From contig SVMG01000007.1 in the NCBI GenBank assembly GCA_015067545.1, positions 1 to 64,000 on the forward strand: 64,000 nucleotides of DNA. The letters run 5' to 3'. Shown here piece by piece: positions 54,437 through 63,247 of the stretch. Numbering within the stretch: position 1 is the first letter of the stretch; every line of letters starts with the position of its first letter. The DNA is from Oscillospiraceae bacterium. GTDB lineage: Bacteria > Bacillota > Clostridia > Oscillospirales > Oscillospiraceae. Under the pieces are notes generated by a model. The model was given only the letters and a program-made list of their open reading frames with translations. It made no database searches and was not told the origin of the DNA. The position numbers and the translations under genes are program-made.

Positions 54437-54466
54437 ATACCGGAGCCGGTAGATCGGCTCCGGTAT
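54437..54466 (-). terminator. Terminator of the dnaG-...-ispH block
   Basis: Twelve-bp stem ATACCGGAGCCG/CGGCTCCGGTAT, 9 bp after the ispH-S1 stop; T tract on the minus strand is modest. Confidence 0.7.
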
Positions 54467-54474
54467 GTATTTGA

Positions 54475-56469
54475 TTACTCAGCAGCTTCCTCAGCGGCCT
54501 CTTGCGCAACCTCAGCCTCGGCCTCAGCTTCCTCAGCCTCTTCCTTAGCAGGCTCCAGCAGAGCACGGATGGACAGGGAGATACGCTTGTTCTCGGCGTC
54601 CACATCGGTGATCTTGACCTGGACCTCCTGGCCCTCAGCCAGCACATCCTCAGGCTTGCCGATGCGGTGATCAGCGATCTGAGAAATGTGGATCAGGCCG
54701 TCAACACCGGGCATGATCTCTGCAAATGCACCGAAGGTCATCAGCTTGACCACCTTAGCAGTGATCACATCGCCAACATTGTAGTTGGTCATGAACTGAT
54801 TCCAGGGATTCATCTCTGCGGTCTTGTAGCCCAGAGAGATCTTGCGCTTCTCAGCATCGAAGGAGATGACATACACTTCGATCTCGTCACCGACCTTGAC
54901 CACCTCAGCGGGAGTCTTGATGCGGTTCCAGCTCAGCTCAGAAACGTGAACCATGCCGTCCACACCGCCGATGTCTACAAATGCGCCGTAGGAAGTCAGA
55001 GACTTCACGATGCCGTTGTACTTCTTGCCTTCCTCGATCTCAGCCCATACCTTCTCCTGAGAGGCCTTGCGGGTCTCAGCATTAACAGCACGGATGGAGC
55101 CGATGACGCGGCGGCGTGCGCGGTTGACCTCGGTCACCTTCAGCTGAACAGTCTGGCCCAGCATAGCAGCCATATCGCCGCCCTTGGCAACGCCGGACTG
55201 GGAAGCGGGGATGAACACCCGGATGCCCTTCACGGTAGCCACCAGGCCGCCCTTATTTTCTTCGGTAATGGTGCCTTCGACAGTGGTCTTTTCCTCAACA
55301 TAGGTAGCCATGTCGTCCCAGATCTTCATGCCGTCCAGCTTCTTCTTGGACAGCTGAACAGTACCTTCCTGGTCGTTGACGCGTACAACGAAGACCTCGA
55401 TCTCGTCGCCCACATGGAGAATGTCCTCAGGCTTCACAGAAGGATCGGCGCTGACTTCGTCATAGGGGATGTAACCCGCGTGCTTGGTGCCCAGATCCAC
55501 CTGGATCTCGGTGTTACCGATAGCGGTAACGATGCCAATGACCTTATCTCCTGTATTTAAAGTCTTGATGGACTGCTCCAGGAGTTCTGCAAAGTTTTCC
55601 TCCTGCACAGCATCAGCATTAATGATTTCGCTCATAGTCTTATTGACCTCCTTTATTATCCACGCCGGTGTAGATGCACCGGCAGTGATTCCAACCTCAG
55701 CAACTCCCTGGAACTGCTCCGGATTTAATTCGGATGCATTGTCCACCAAAACTACATTTTGGCATTGTTCCCGGCAGATCATGGCAAGACGGCCGGTGTT
55801 GGAGCTTTTGGCGTCTCCCACCACCACCATGGCCTGACTGGCAGCACTTAACTGAGCCGCTTCTTTCTGCCTGGATTCAGTTGCTCTGCATATTGTATCA
55901 AAAATTTTTACGTTAGTAAACAGTTTTTTTGCGATTTGGACACTTTTTTTCCAAGATATTTCCGTAGAAGTGGTCTGACTGACCATACAAATGGGGGTAT
56001 CCGGGGAGATTTCGCCGCTAAGTGCCCAGTTTTCCAGCTCTTCCGCTGTTTCAAAAATTTTGCAATGACCACACCAGCCGGCGATCCCTTCCACCTCCGG
56101 ATGGGAGCGCGTGCCCATGATAATGGGCAATTCCCCTGCTGCCTCGGCCTTTTCCACGATGCCGTGGATGCGCTTGACAAAGGGACAAGTGGCGTCGATG
56201 ATCTCCACACCCCGGCTTTCCAGATGCTGGTACACTTCCCGGGAAACGCCATGGGAACGGATGATGACCGTCATGCCGCTTTGGGCATCCTCCGGCTTTT
56301 CAATGACCCGCACGCCCATCTCGTCGAACTTATTGACCACATGGCGGTTATGGATAATGGGGCCCAGGGTCACGACCTCTTTCCCCTGGCCGGCCGCCTG
56401 TTCAACGGTTTCCACCGCCCGACTGACGCCAAAGCAAAAGCCGGCGCTTTTTGCGATGCGGATGCTCAT
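54475..56469 (-). CDS. ispH: IspH fused to S1-domain protein (HMBPP reductase / ribosomal protein S1-like)
   Basis: A 664-residue fusion. Residues 1-285 are IspH with 4Fe-4S ligands Cys12, Cys95 and Cys194, His40, His73, His123 and the TTST segment (166-169); it makes IPP and DMAPP in the MEP pathway. Residues about 300-640 are four S1 RNA-binding repeats (GDKVIGIVTAIGNTEIQVDLG; VEGTITEENKGGLVATV; YNGIVKSLTSYGAFVDIGGVDGMVHVSELSW; ITAKVVKLMTFGAFAEIMPGVDGLIHISQ), and the tail is Ala/Glu-rich. This fusion is typical of many Clostridia. ATG overlaps the cmk stop by 4 nt. Confidence 0.95.
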   Translation of the reverse strand: MSIRIAKSAGFCFGVSRAVETVEQAAGQGKEVVTLGPIIHNRHVVNKFDEMGVRVIEKPEDAQSGMTVIIRSHGVSREVYQHLESRGVEIIDATCPFVKRIHGIVEKAEAAGELPIIMGTRSHPEVEGIAGWCGHCKIFETAEELENWALSGEISPDTPICMVSQTTSTEISWKKSVQIAKKLFTNVKIFDTICRATESRQKEAAQLSAASQAMVVVGDAKSSNTGRLAMICREQCQNVVLVDNASELNPEQFQGVAEVGITAGASTPAWIIKEVNKTMSEIINADAVQEENFAELLEQSIKTLNTGDKVIGIVTAIGNTEIQVDLGTKHAGYIPYDEVSADPSVKPEDILHVGDEIEVFVVRVNDQEGTVQLSKKKLDGMKIWDDMATYVEEKTTVEGTITEENKGGLVATVKGIRVFIPASQSGVAKGGDMAAMLGQTVQLKVTEVNRARRRVIGSIRAVNAETRKASQEKVWAEIEEGKKYNGIVKSLTSYGAFVDIGGVDGMVHVSELSWNRIKTPAEVVKVGDEIEVYVISFDAEKRKISLGYKTAEMNPWNQFMTNYNVGDVITAKVVKLMTFGAFAEIMPGVDGLIHISQIADHRIGKPEDVLAEGQEVQVKITDVDAENKRISLSIRALLEPAKEEAEEAEAEAEVAQEAAEEAAE

Positions 56470-57146
56470 AACGCCGTCTTCTCCTTGACGATGCCGCGAA
56501 TGGTCTCCACCACCTGGTCGATGGTCATCTCAGAAGTATCTACCTTTATGGAATCTCTGCACATTTTCAGCGGAGCAATGGCGCGGTGGGTATCCTGATA
56601 GTCCCGCTGCTGGATCTCCTGCAGGATCTTGGCAAAATCCGCTTTCTGCCCCTTGGCAATCAGCTCATCCGTGCGGCGCTTTGCCCGAACCTCGGCAGAA
56701 GCGGTGAGGAAGATCTTCACATCCGCATCCGGCAGTACCACAGTGCCGATATCCCGGCCATCCATGACCACATTGTGCTGCCGTGCAACCTCTCGCTGCA
56801 TATCCAGCAGCACCTCCCGGACAACAGGCTGGGCGGAGATCAGGGATGCTTTCTGTGAAATATCCTGGGTGCGGATATCTCCGGTGACATCCATGCCGTT
56901 CATGATCATGTGCTGCAGGCCGTCCTCATCATATTCGATCCCCACAGTCAGCTCGTCAATGTAGCGCTCCACGCCGTCGGTATCCTTGGGGCTGACGCCC
57001 AAAAGATCCATAAAATAGGCCACAGTGCGGTAGATCGCACCGGTATCCACATAATAGCAGCCCAGATCCTTGGCAATGCGCCGGGCGATGGTGCTTTTAC
57101 CTGCTCCTGCAGGGCCGTCAATGGCAATTGCAATTGTCTTAGCCAT
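56466..57146 (-). CDS. cmk: Cytidylate kinase
   Basis: A 226-residue CMP kinase: IAIDGPAGAGKSTIARRIAKDLG (P-loop 9-18), GAIYRTVAYF, QDISQKASLISAQPVVREVLLDMQRE, VVMDGRDIGTVVLPDADVKIFLTAS, and LIAKGQKADFAKILQEIQQRD. It phosphorylates CMP and dCMP. The order cmk then S1-family gene is conserved in bacteria (cmk-rpsA). Starts 14 nt after the degenerate sigma gene. Confidence 0.96.
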   Translation of the reverse strand: MAKTIAIAIDGPAGAGKSTIARRIAKDLGCYYVDTGAIYRTVAYFMDLLGVSPKDTDGVERYIDELTVGIEYDEDGLQHMIMNGMDVTGDIRTQDISQKASLISAQPVVREVLLDMQREVARQHNVVMDGRDIGTVVLPDADVKIFLTASAEVRAKRRTDELIAKGQKADFAKILQEIQQRDYQDTHRAIAPLKMCRDSIKVDTSEMTIDQVVETIRGIVKEKTAL

Positions 57147-57160
57147 GTTACTTACCTTCC

Positions 57161-58201
57161 TTATCCTTCATTGCGCAGTTTTTTCAGCGCTTCTGCTTCC
57201 CGGGCAGATACCTCATCGGCAGTCATGCCCAGTATTTTACCAACCTCCGCTGCACTCATGGGCAGGCCCTTCTCAAGGCCAAAGCGCAGCGTCAGCAATT
57301 TGGCATCTGTTTCGTTCAGATTGCTCAACAGGTCAGAGATCCGCTGGCGCATCTGAAAATACGCGGTATCTTCCACCGCTTGTGTCTCAGCCAGCTCCTC
57401 TTCTTCCGGTTCGGGTTCGCGCTTGGCCAGGTTCATCCGACGGGCTGTTTCCAGCATTTCTGCCACAACACCGGTCTCCTGCACGCTCATATGCAATGCT
57501 TCTGCCAGTTCCTCGATGGTGGGATTGCGGCCCAGATCTGTCAACAGCTGCTCATCCATGGCTCGGTAATCCTCCATGGCCTGGCGCATTTTCTGACCAA
57601 CGCCGAACTCTCTTGCCTGCAGCACCATCGCCTTACTGAGACTGCGCTGAATGTAACAGCTGCAATGGCTTTCAAAATCTCCGCCTGCATAGGATAGGAT
57701 CGCCTGCCATAGACCGAGGCCGCCCTCTTGCAGCAGATCCAGCAGCAGTACGCCCCGTCCGGCCAAGCTGAATGCCTGCTCCGCCACCCGGCTGAGCATC
57801 AAATTGGTCAACTGCGGAAGCACTTCTTCCCGGCCTGACTTATATTCCTCCGCCAAACGCTGGGCATCACCACAGGCAGGCAGAGCCGCGATCTCTTCCA
57901 AATACAGCCGCAGCGGGTCGTTTTCTTCCAGCCCCCGGGGCAGCGCATTTTGGGAGACCAGATCCTTTTCCAGCCGCAGGCGAACCGCAGTATCCGCTGA
58001 AGCGGCAAAAGTTCCCAGGCTGTCAACAGTCAGCAGAATATCCTTTTCGTCCAACAGCGCCAGAGCGTTTTCCAGGGTCTCTTCACTTTCCTGCTCCATC
58101 ATGGCGAGAAACTGCGCCCCGTCCAGCATACCGCCGGGAGGGATCTGTCCAATCGCCTGCTCCCATGCAGCTGCTTCAAAGGTAAATTCCAAGTGATTCA
58201 T
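57161..58201 (-). CDS. Degenerate sigma-70-like protein
   Basis: A 346-residue protein with sigma-70 layout but eroded key residues. About 10-60 resembles region 1.1 (EAAAWEQAIGQIPPGGMLDGAQFLAMM); DPLRLYLEEIAALPA (95-109) is region 1.2; 150-205 aligns with region 2 (GRGVLLLDLLQEGGLGLWQAI), but the -10 recognition helix, FSTYATKWIRQ in the neighbouring sigma, is SHCSCYIQRS here; 226-260 resembles region 3 and 296-343 region 4 (DAKLLTLRFGLEKGLPMSAAEVGKILGMTADEVS). The start overlaps the sigma stop (ATGA). Possibly an anti-sigma-like decoy, a sigma partner or a specialised sigma. Confidence 0.75.
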   Translation of the reverse strand: MNHLEFTFEAAAWEQAIGQIPPGGMLDGAQFLAMMEQESEETLENALALLDEKDILLTVDSLGTFAASADTAVRLRLEKDLVSQNALPRGLEENDPLRLYLEEIAALPACGDAQRLAEEYKSGREEVLPQLTNLMLSRVAEQAFSLAGRGVLLLDLLQEGGLGLWQAILSYAGGDFESHCSCYIQRSLSKAMVLQAREFGVGQKMRQAMEDYRAMDEQLLTDLGRNPTIEELAEALHMSVQETGVVAEMLETARRMNLAKREPEPEEEELAETQAVEDTAYFQMRQRISDLLSNLNETDAKLLTLRFGLEKGLPMSAAEVGKILGMTADEVSAREAEALKKLRNEG

Positions 58202-59052
58202 TCCAAATAATCCTCCAGTCCCATGCTGGCTCCCATTTTTTGCAGTTTCTCCATGGCCTGCCGTTCGATCTGCCGGGCACGCTCCTTGGATACGCCCACG
58301 GTCTTTCCGATCTCTTCTAAAGAATAGCAGATGCCGTCGGTCATACCGAAGTGCAGCTGTAAAACCTGTCTCTGCCGGTCATTCAGCATGTGCAACAGCG
58401 AATCCATGGTCTGATTCAGTTCCTCTCTGACCAGGGCCTCATAGGGCTGCGGTGCATAGATATCCTCCAAAATCGTTCCCGCATAGCCTTCCTCCCCTAT
58501 GGGAGCGTCAAACGAGAACACCTCCGGGTGCAGCTGCATGAGCTGCCGCAGCTTGTCCACGGATATCTCACAAGCCTGTGCCAGTGCATCTTCCGCAGGC
58601 TCGGCACCGGTTTGCTGAACCATAGCTGCACGCATGGATATGATCTTTCGGATGCGCTCAGCCGTATGGGCAGGTACACGGATCAGATTGGCGTGATTCA
58701 GCAGATACCGACTCACACCCTGGCGGATCCACTTGGTGGCATAGGTGGAAAATCGGAATTCCTTGGTGTAATCAAATTTTTTCGCCGCCACCAACAGGCC
58801 AATACTTCCCTCCTGGATCAGATCCAAAAGCGGAATGCCCCGTCCTGCATATTCCCGGGCAACCGATACCACAAGCCGCAGGTTGGAATTGACCATCTGA
58901 CGGATAGCCTCCTCGTCTCCATCTGCACAACGCTTTGCCAGAACGCGCTCCTGCTCCGCTGTCAGACGGGGATAGCGACGGATCTCGCTTAAATATTGCC
59001 GTACATCGTCTTCACCGGCAGGTGCGGACGGTTTTGTAAGCAAATCAGTCAT
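58198..59052 (-). CDS. RNA polymerase sigma factor, sigma-70 (RpoD/SigA-like, short)
   Basis: A 284-residue sigma with regions 1.2 (DDVRQYLSEIRRYPRLTAEQE), 2 (NLRLVVSVAREYAGRGIPLLDLIQEGSIGLLVAAKKFDYTKEFRFSTYATKWIRQGVSR), 3 (about 130-200) and 4 (LNDRQRQVLQLHFGMTDGICYSLEEIGKTVGVSKERARQIERQAMEKL). It lacks region 1.1 and is much shorter than housekeeping SigA (about 370 aa). The place after dnaG is that of rpoD in Firmicutes, so this is either the housekeeping sigma in reduced form or a paralogue. ATG overlaps the dnaG stop by 4 nt. Confidence 0.9.
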   Translation of the reverse strand: MTDLLTKPSAPAGEDDVRQYLSEIRRYPRLTAEQERVLAKRCADGDEEAIRQMVNSNLRLVVSVAREYAGRGIPLLDLIQEGSIGLLVAAKKFDYTKEFRFSTYATKWIRQGVSRYLLNHANLIRVPAHTAERIRKIISMRAAMVQQTGAEPAEDALAQACEISVDKLRQLMQLHPEVFSFDAPIGEEGYAGTILEDIYAPQPYEALVREELNQTMDSLLHMLNDRQRQVLQLHFGMTDGICYSLEEIGKTVGVSKERARQIERQAMEKLQKMGASMGLEDYLE

Positions 59053-60800
59053 TCTTTGATTCCTTTTCTTTCTTTCAGCCTGGAGCGCAGGGCCAGAAGA
59101 TCATCTTCACTGTTAACAGATGCCGCCTGATGCTCTGCACAGATGGTGGCCACGCAATCGGCGAAGGCCTGCTCATTCACCGGCCCTTGCTGGCGCTGCA
59201 AAACACCCACCATATGGGACATTTCTTCCTGGTCAAGATCCTCCAAAACTGCCAGAGCCACTTCCAGACCCTGATCATGCCGCTGCTTCAGCTGCGTGAA
59301 AACCCTGCCCAGCAATGCAGAAGAAAACTTCTCCTGCGTCAGATTGCCTGTGCGGTCCAAAAGTGCCGGTTCCCGCAGGGCAATGGCGATCACGCCCTCT
59401 TCCGCCATGGCGGACTTCATATTGTCGTAACGGATATTGCGGCTCTTGGGCTGTAAATTCCGGGCAGGAGACAGATCGATCTTCTCCTGCTGCTTCTTTT
59501 GATTTCTTTCCCGGCGTTTCCACGCCCGCTGGATCTCCAGCTTCATGGCATCCGGGCTGATCTTGGCCTTTTCTGCCACGCGTCCGCCATAGACCTCCCG
59601 CTGGACAGCACTGCCCAGGGTGGCAATGAGATCCGCAGATTCCTGCAGAAATTTTACCTTTTGGTCATCCTGCTTCAGATCGTACTTCAGCGCGATGGCA
59701 TTCAGCTGATATTCCACACGGTTGGACGAGCCTTCCAGCAGCAGCTTGAACCGATCCGCGCCGAATTTGTGTAAAAATTCGTCCGGGTCTTTTGCCCCTT
59801 CGATCTGCAAAACCTTTACCTGCAGGCCGGCTTTCTCCAAAATAGGGATTGCCCGCTGGGTGGCATTCTGACCTGCCTTGTCGCCGTCGTAGATCAGCAC
59901 GATCTGATCGGCATACCGGGTCATCAGCGCCGCCTGCTCTTCCGTCAGACTTGTGCCCAGGGATGCAATGGCATTGTCAAACCCAAACTGGTGCAGTGCC
60001 ACCACATCGATGTTGCCCTCCACCAGGATCAAAAAGCCCTGCTTGCTCTTCTTGGCCAAATTCAGTCCGAACAGGTTTTTTCGCTTGTTGAAGATCAGCG
60101 TTTCCGGGGAGTTTAAGTACTTGGCGGCATTATCATCCTTTTTGATGATGCGGCCACCAAAACCGATCACATTCCCCCGCACATCGATGATGGGGAACAT
60201 GAGCCGATCACGGAAACGGTCTAAAAGTCTTGCTTTATCCTTTGTCTGGGTCACCAAACCGGAATCCAAAAGCTCCTGGTCGGTGTAGCCCTTGGCCTTC
60301 ATGGCGCGCACCATGTTGTCCCAGCCGTCCGGCGCATAGCCCACACCGAAGGTGGTGAGGATGGACTTGGACATCCCTCTGCCCAAGGCATAATCCAGCG
60401 CCTGCTTGCCCACGGGGGCATACAGCTGACTGTGGAAAAACCGGGCCGCTTCCTTATGTAACGCCCAAAGGCGTTCCTGCTGGCGGTATCGGGACTGGTA
60501 CTGCTCGTCCTCCGGCACGCTCATGCCCGCCCGCTTTGCCAGCGCGCGCACCGCATCGGGATAGCTGAGACCCTCCACCTCCATCTGGAAGTTGATGACG
60601 CCGCCACCCTTGTGACAGCCGAAGCAGTAGTAAATACCCTTGTCCGGGGCAACGGAAAAAGAGGCGGTTTTTTCTCCATGGAACGGACAAAGTCCGAACA
60701 TGTTGGCACCGGCCCGGCGCAGAGATACATACTGACCCACCACATCCTCAATGGGATTGCGGGCTACCAGCTCGTCAATAAATGATGCGGGGAATGCCAT
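59049..60800 (-). CDS. dnaG: DNA primase
   Basis: A 583-residue primase. Zinc ribbon Cys38-x2-His41...Cys59-x2-Cys62 (LCPFHGEKTASFS, YYCFGCHKGGG), catalytic domain with the MFPIIDVRGNVIGFGGRII segment, TOPRIM Glu in ILVEGNIDVVALHQFG and Asp pair in IVLIYDGDKAGQNA; C-terminal helicase-binding domain about 450-583. It makes RNA primers for lagging-strand replication. Heads the block dnaG - sigma - degenerate sigma - cmk - ispH-S1. Promoter at 60831-60860. Confidence 0.96.
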   Translation of the reverse strand: MAFPASFIDELVARNPIEDVVGQYVSLRRAGANMFGLCPFHGEKTASFSVAPDKGIYYCFGCHKGGGVINFQMEVEGLSYPDAVRALAKRAGMSVPEDEQYQSRYRQQERLWALHKEAARFFHSQLYAPVGKQALDYALGRGMSKSILTTFGVGYAPDGWDNMVRAMKAKGYTDQELLDSGLVTQTKDKARLLDRFRDRLMFPIIDVRGNVIGFGGRIIKKDDNAAKYLNSPETLIFNKRKNLFGLNLAKKSKQGFLILVEGNIDVVALHQFGFDNAIASLGTSLTEEQAALMTRYADQIVLIYDGDKAGQNATQRAIPILEKAGLQVKVLQIEGAKDPDEFLHKFGADRFKLLLEGSSNRVEYQLNAIALKYDLKQDDQKVKFLQESADLIATLGSAVQREVYGGRVAEKAKISPDAMKLEIQRAWKRRERNQKKQQEKIDLSPARNLQPKSRNIRYDNMKSAMAEEGVIAIALREPALLDRTGNLTQEKFSSALLGRVFTQLKQRHDQGLEVALAVLEDLDQEEMSHMVGVLQRQQGPVNEQAFADCVATICAEHQAASVNSEDDLLALRSRLKERKGIKE

Positions 60801-60830
60801 AAAAACGCCTCCTTTCTAACAAATTAATTT

Positions 60831-60860
60831 ATTATATCACATTATTGCTGTGTATGCCAA
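60831..60860 (-). promoter_or_regulatory. Promoter of the dnaG operon
   Basis: Minus strand TTGGCA (60860-60855), 18-nt spacer, TATAAT (60836-60831). Confidence 0.7.
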
Positions 60861-60875
60861 GTCATTGGCAGAAAT

Positions 60876-61520
60876 TTACTGCGTATTTTCGCTGCCATCT
60901 ATTGGAAACGCCCGGTATTCTTTGGCGATTTCCATACCCTCGATGGTAGCAGCGCTCATATCCGTCAGCCGATCCAAAAACGGCTGCGTCTGGGCTTCCG
61001 CCACCAAAATTTCCAGTTCTACTTCTGATGTAAACTCCGTCTTGCGGATGATGCCGCCGAAAGCGGCTGCTTCCAGCTTTACCCGCTCATAGAAGGAGTA
61101 AGGGCACGGCACATACAGCACCGACCATACCCGCTTCATGGATTTACCTGCGGCATTGACAGCGATTTTCGTCCCCTTGGTATAGGCGCGTACCAAACCG
61201 CCCGCTCCCAAAAGCGTACCGCCGAAATACCGGGTCACCACGCAGACAACATTGAAAAGCTGTTCCTTTTGCAGCACCTGCATCATGGGATTTCCAGCTG
61301 TACCGCCGGGCTCTCCGTCATCGGAAAAACGGGACGGGCCATCCTTGATGATGTACGCCCAGCAGTTGTGGGTGGCATCGTAATGCTGACGCTTCATCTG
61401 CTGGATCTTTTCCTGCGCTTCTTCCTCGGATTCCACCAGCCAAACTCTTCCGATGAAGCGGGATTTTTTCTCTACAAATTCATCTTCACCGAATCCAGTC
61501 GGCACCAGGTATTCGTCCAA
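60876..61520 (-). CDS. YigZ/IMPACT family protein
   Basis: A 214-residue protein: FVEKKSRFIGRVWLVESEEEAQEKIQQMKRQHYDATHNCWAYII and GEPGGTAGNPMMQVLQ, VVTRYFGGTLLGAGGLVRAY form the UPF0029 N-terminal domain (1-125); the C-terminal domain DUF1949 covers about 140-205. The family is related to eukaryotic IMPACT, role in bacteria unproven, maybe in translation. Starts 3 nt after hflX on the same strand, so co-transcribed. Confidence 0.92.
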   Translation of the reverse strand: MDEYLVPTGFGEDEFVEKKSRFIGRVWLVESEEEAQEKIQQMKRQHYDATHNCWAYIIKDGPSRFSDDGEPGGTAGNPMMQVLQKEQLFNVVCVVTRYFGGTLLGAGGLVRAYTKGTKIAVNAAGKSMKRVWSVLYVPCPYSFYERVKLEAAAFGGIIRKTEFTSEVELEILVAEAQTQPFLDRLTDMSAATIEGMEIAKEYRAFPIDGSENTQ

Positions 61521-61523
61521 GAA

Positions 61524-62792
61524 TCAGCACTCCTTTGTGATATATTCCCGTAATCTGCCGTAAAGGATGGGATCAACGATGGTCTCCACCGCGATTCCCT
61601 CGGCAGTATAGTCCACATTCAGCACCTGGGCACTGCTGTGGAGGGTTTCCACCATGCCGCCCATGGAATAAGGCAATGTGACTACCACATGGTGACGGCT
61701 GTGACCCAATGCCTTTTCAATGGCAGTCTTGAGTTCCTCCATTCCCATGCCGCTTTTGGCGGAAATGGCCACCACATCTTCCCCAATGGGAATGTCCGTT
61801 TTCTCCACCAGATCTGCTTTGTTGTAGCACCGCAGCACCGGGGTTTCTGGCTTCGCAAGCTTGGCAATGAGCCTATCCACCACCGCAATGTGCTCTTCCC
61901 GGTTTTCGTCCGAGGAATCGATCACATGAAGCAGAAGATCCGCAAACTGCAGTTCTTCCAGCGTAGCATGGAAGGCCTCCACCAGATGGTGCGGCAGTTT
62001 TGCGATAAAACCTACCGTATCCGTTAAAATCACATCCAGATTGTCCGATACCGTCAACTGACGGGATGTGGTGTCCAGGGTGTCAAACAGCCGGTTGTTG
62101 GCCGGGATACCTGCATCTGTAAGTTTGTTGAGCAGGGTGGATTTTCCTGCGTTGGTGTAGCCAACGATGGCCACCACCGGCACAGAATTCTTCATTCTCC
62201 GCTCTCGCTGAACCATCCGCACCTGGCGCACCTGCTCCAGTTCGTGCTGCAAACGGGAGATCCGTTCCCGGATGTGTCGGCGATCTGTTTCCAGCTTTGT
62301 TTCACCGGGGCCTCGGGTGCCGATGCCGCCACCTTGCCGGGAAAGGCTCTTTCCCATGCCGGACAGCCGGGGCAGTAAATATTGGTATTGGGCCAATTCC
62401 ACCTGCAAACGGCCTTCCCTGGTCTTGGCCCGCTGGGCGAAAATATCCAGAATCAAGGCGCTTCTGTCCAGTACCGTCACGCCAATAATCTCCTCCAACG
62501 CCCGGATATTGCCGGGAGACAGTTCGTTGTCAAAGACCACCATGGTAGACTCGGTAGCCTCCACCAGCATCCGCACTTCCTGAGCTTTGCCCTCGCCGAT
62601 GAAGCTGTGGGCATCCGGGGTGTGACGGTTTTGCAGGATTTTGCCTGTGCAGAAACCGCCGGCGGTCTCCAACAGGGCTTCCAGCTCTTCTATCGTTTCG
62701 TCGGTAGCAGTCTGATCCGCGCGAAAGCAATCCGCATTCAGGCCCACCAATACCGCCCGTTCCTGCTGGTGTGTTTGTAAAATCTCTTCCAT
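61524..62792 (-). CDS. hflX: GTPase HflX
   Basis: A 422-residue GTPase. N-terminal HflX domain with TDETIEELEALLETAGG and the region SFIGEGKAQEV, FDNELSPGNIRALEEIIGVTVLDRSALILDIFAQRAKTREGRLQVELAQYQYLLPRL, glycine-rich SRQGGGIGTRGPGETKLE, coiled coil, then the G domain: GYTNAGKSTLLN, DTVGFIAKLPHHLVEAFHATLEE, NKAD, SAKSGMG. HflX splits stalled or hibernating ribosomes. Forms an operon with the yigZ-like gene. Confidence 0.96.
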   Translation of the reverse strand: MEEILQTHQQERAVLVGLNADCFRADQTATDETIEELEALLETAGGFCTGKILQNRHTPDAHSFIGEGKAQEVRMLVEATESTMVVFDNELSPGNIRALEEIIGVTVLDRSALILDIFAQRAKTREGRLQVELAQYQYLLPRLSGMGKSLSRQGGGIGTRGPGETKLETDRRHIRERISRLQHELEQVRQVRMVQRERRMKNSVPVVAIVGYTNAGKSTLLNKLTDAGIPANNRLFDTLDTTSRQLTVSDNLDVILTDTVGFIAKLPHHLVEAFHATLEELQFADLLLHVIDSSDENREEHIAVVDRLIAKLAKPETPVLRCYNKADLVEKTDIPIGEDVVAISAKSGMGMEELKTAIEKALGHSRHHVVVTLPYSMGGMVETLHSSAQVLNVDYTAEGIAVETIVDPILYGRLREYITKEC

Positions 62793-62884
62793 TCATTCCT
62801 CCGTAAAAACACAAAACACATACTTTTTTACATTATACCACAAATTGCGCAATACGGACAGTATTTTGACAAAAAGACGCAAAA

Positions 62885-62917
62885 AAGTCCGCACTACGCA
62901 AAACGCAGTGCGGACTT
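62885..62917 (-). terminator. Terminator of rpmE
   Basis: Eleven-bp stem AAGTCCGCACT/AGTGCGGACTT just after rpmE; followed on the minus strand by TTTTTT. Confidence 0.88.
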
Positions 62918-62922
62918 CTGTC

Positions 62923-63123
62923 TTACTTCAGGCCGAAACGCTTGTTGAAACGGTCAACACGTCCACCGGTGTCAACCAGCTTCTGCTTGCCGGTATAGAA
63001 AGGGTGGCACTTGGAGCAGATCTCAACACGGATGTCCTTCTTGGTGGAGCCAGTCGTAAAGACATTACCACAAGCACAGCGAATGGTAGTCTGTTCGTAG
63101 TTGGGATGGATACCTTCCTTCAT
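62923..63123 (-). CDS. rpmE: 50S ribosomal protein L31, zinc-binding type
   Basis: A 66-residue L31: [26 protein letters not shown] with Cys16 and Cys18, then [30 protein letters not shown] with Cys36 and Cys39, the four zinc ligands of the C+ type, used when zinc is plentiful. ATG 63123 has AAGAGGTGAACAAA. Stand-alone gene with its own terminator. Confidence 0.96.
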   Translation of the reverse strand: MKEGIHPNYEQTTIRCACGNVFTTGSTKKDIRVEICSKCHPFYTGKQKLVDTGGRVDRFNKRFGLK

Positions 63124-63247
63124 TTTGTTCACCTCTTTCTTAGCAGTTAAAGGGCATAATGACCCTAACAATCTTTAATCGCCCGGATATCATAACACAC
63201 ATGGGCAGATAATGCAAGTGTTTTTTTCGTTATTTTCCAAAAAACTC

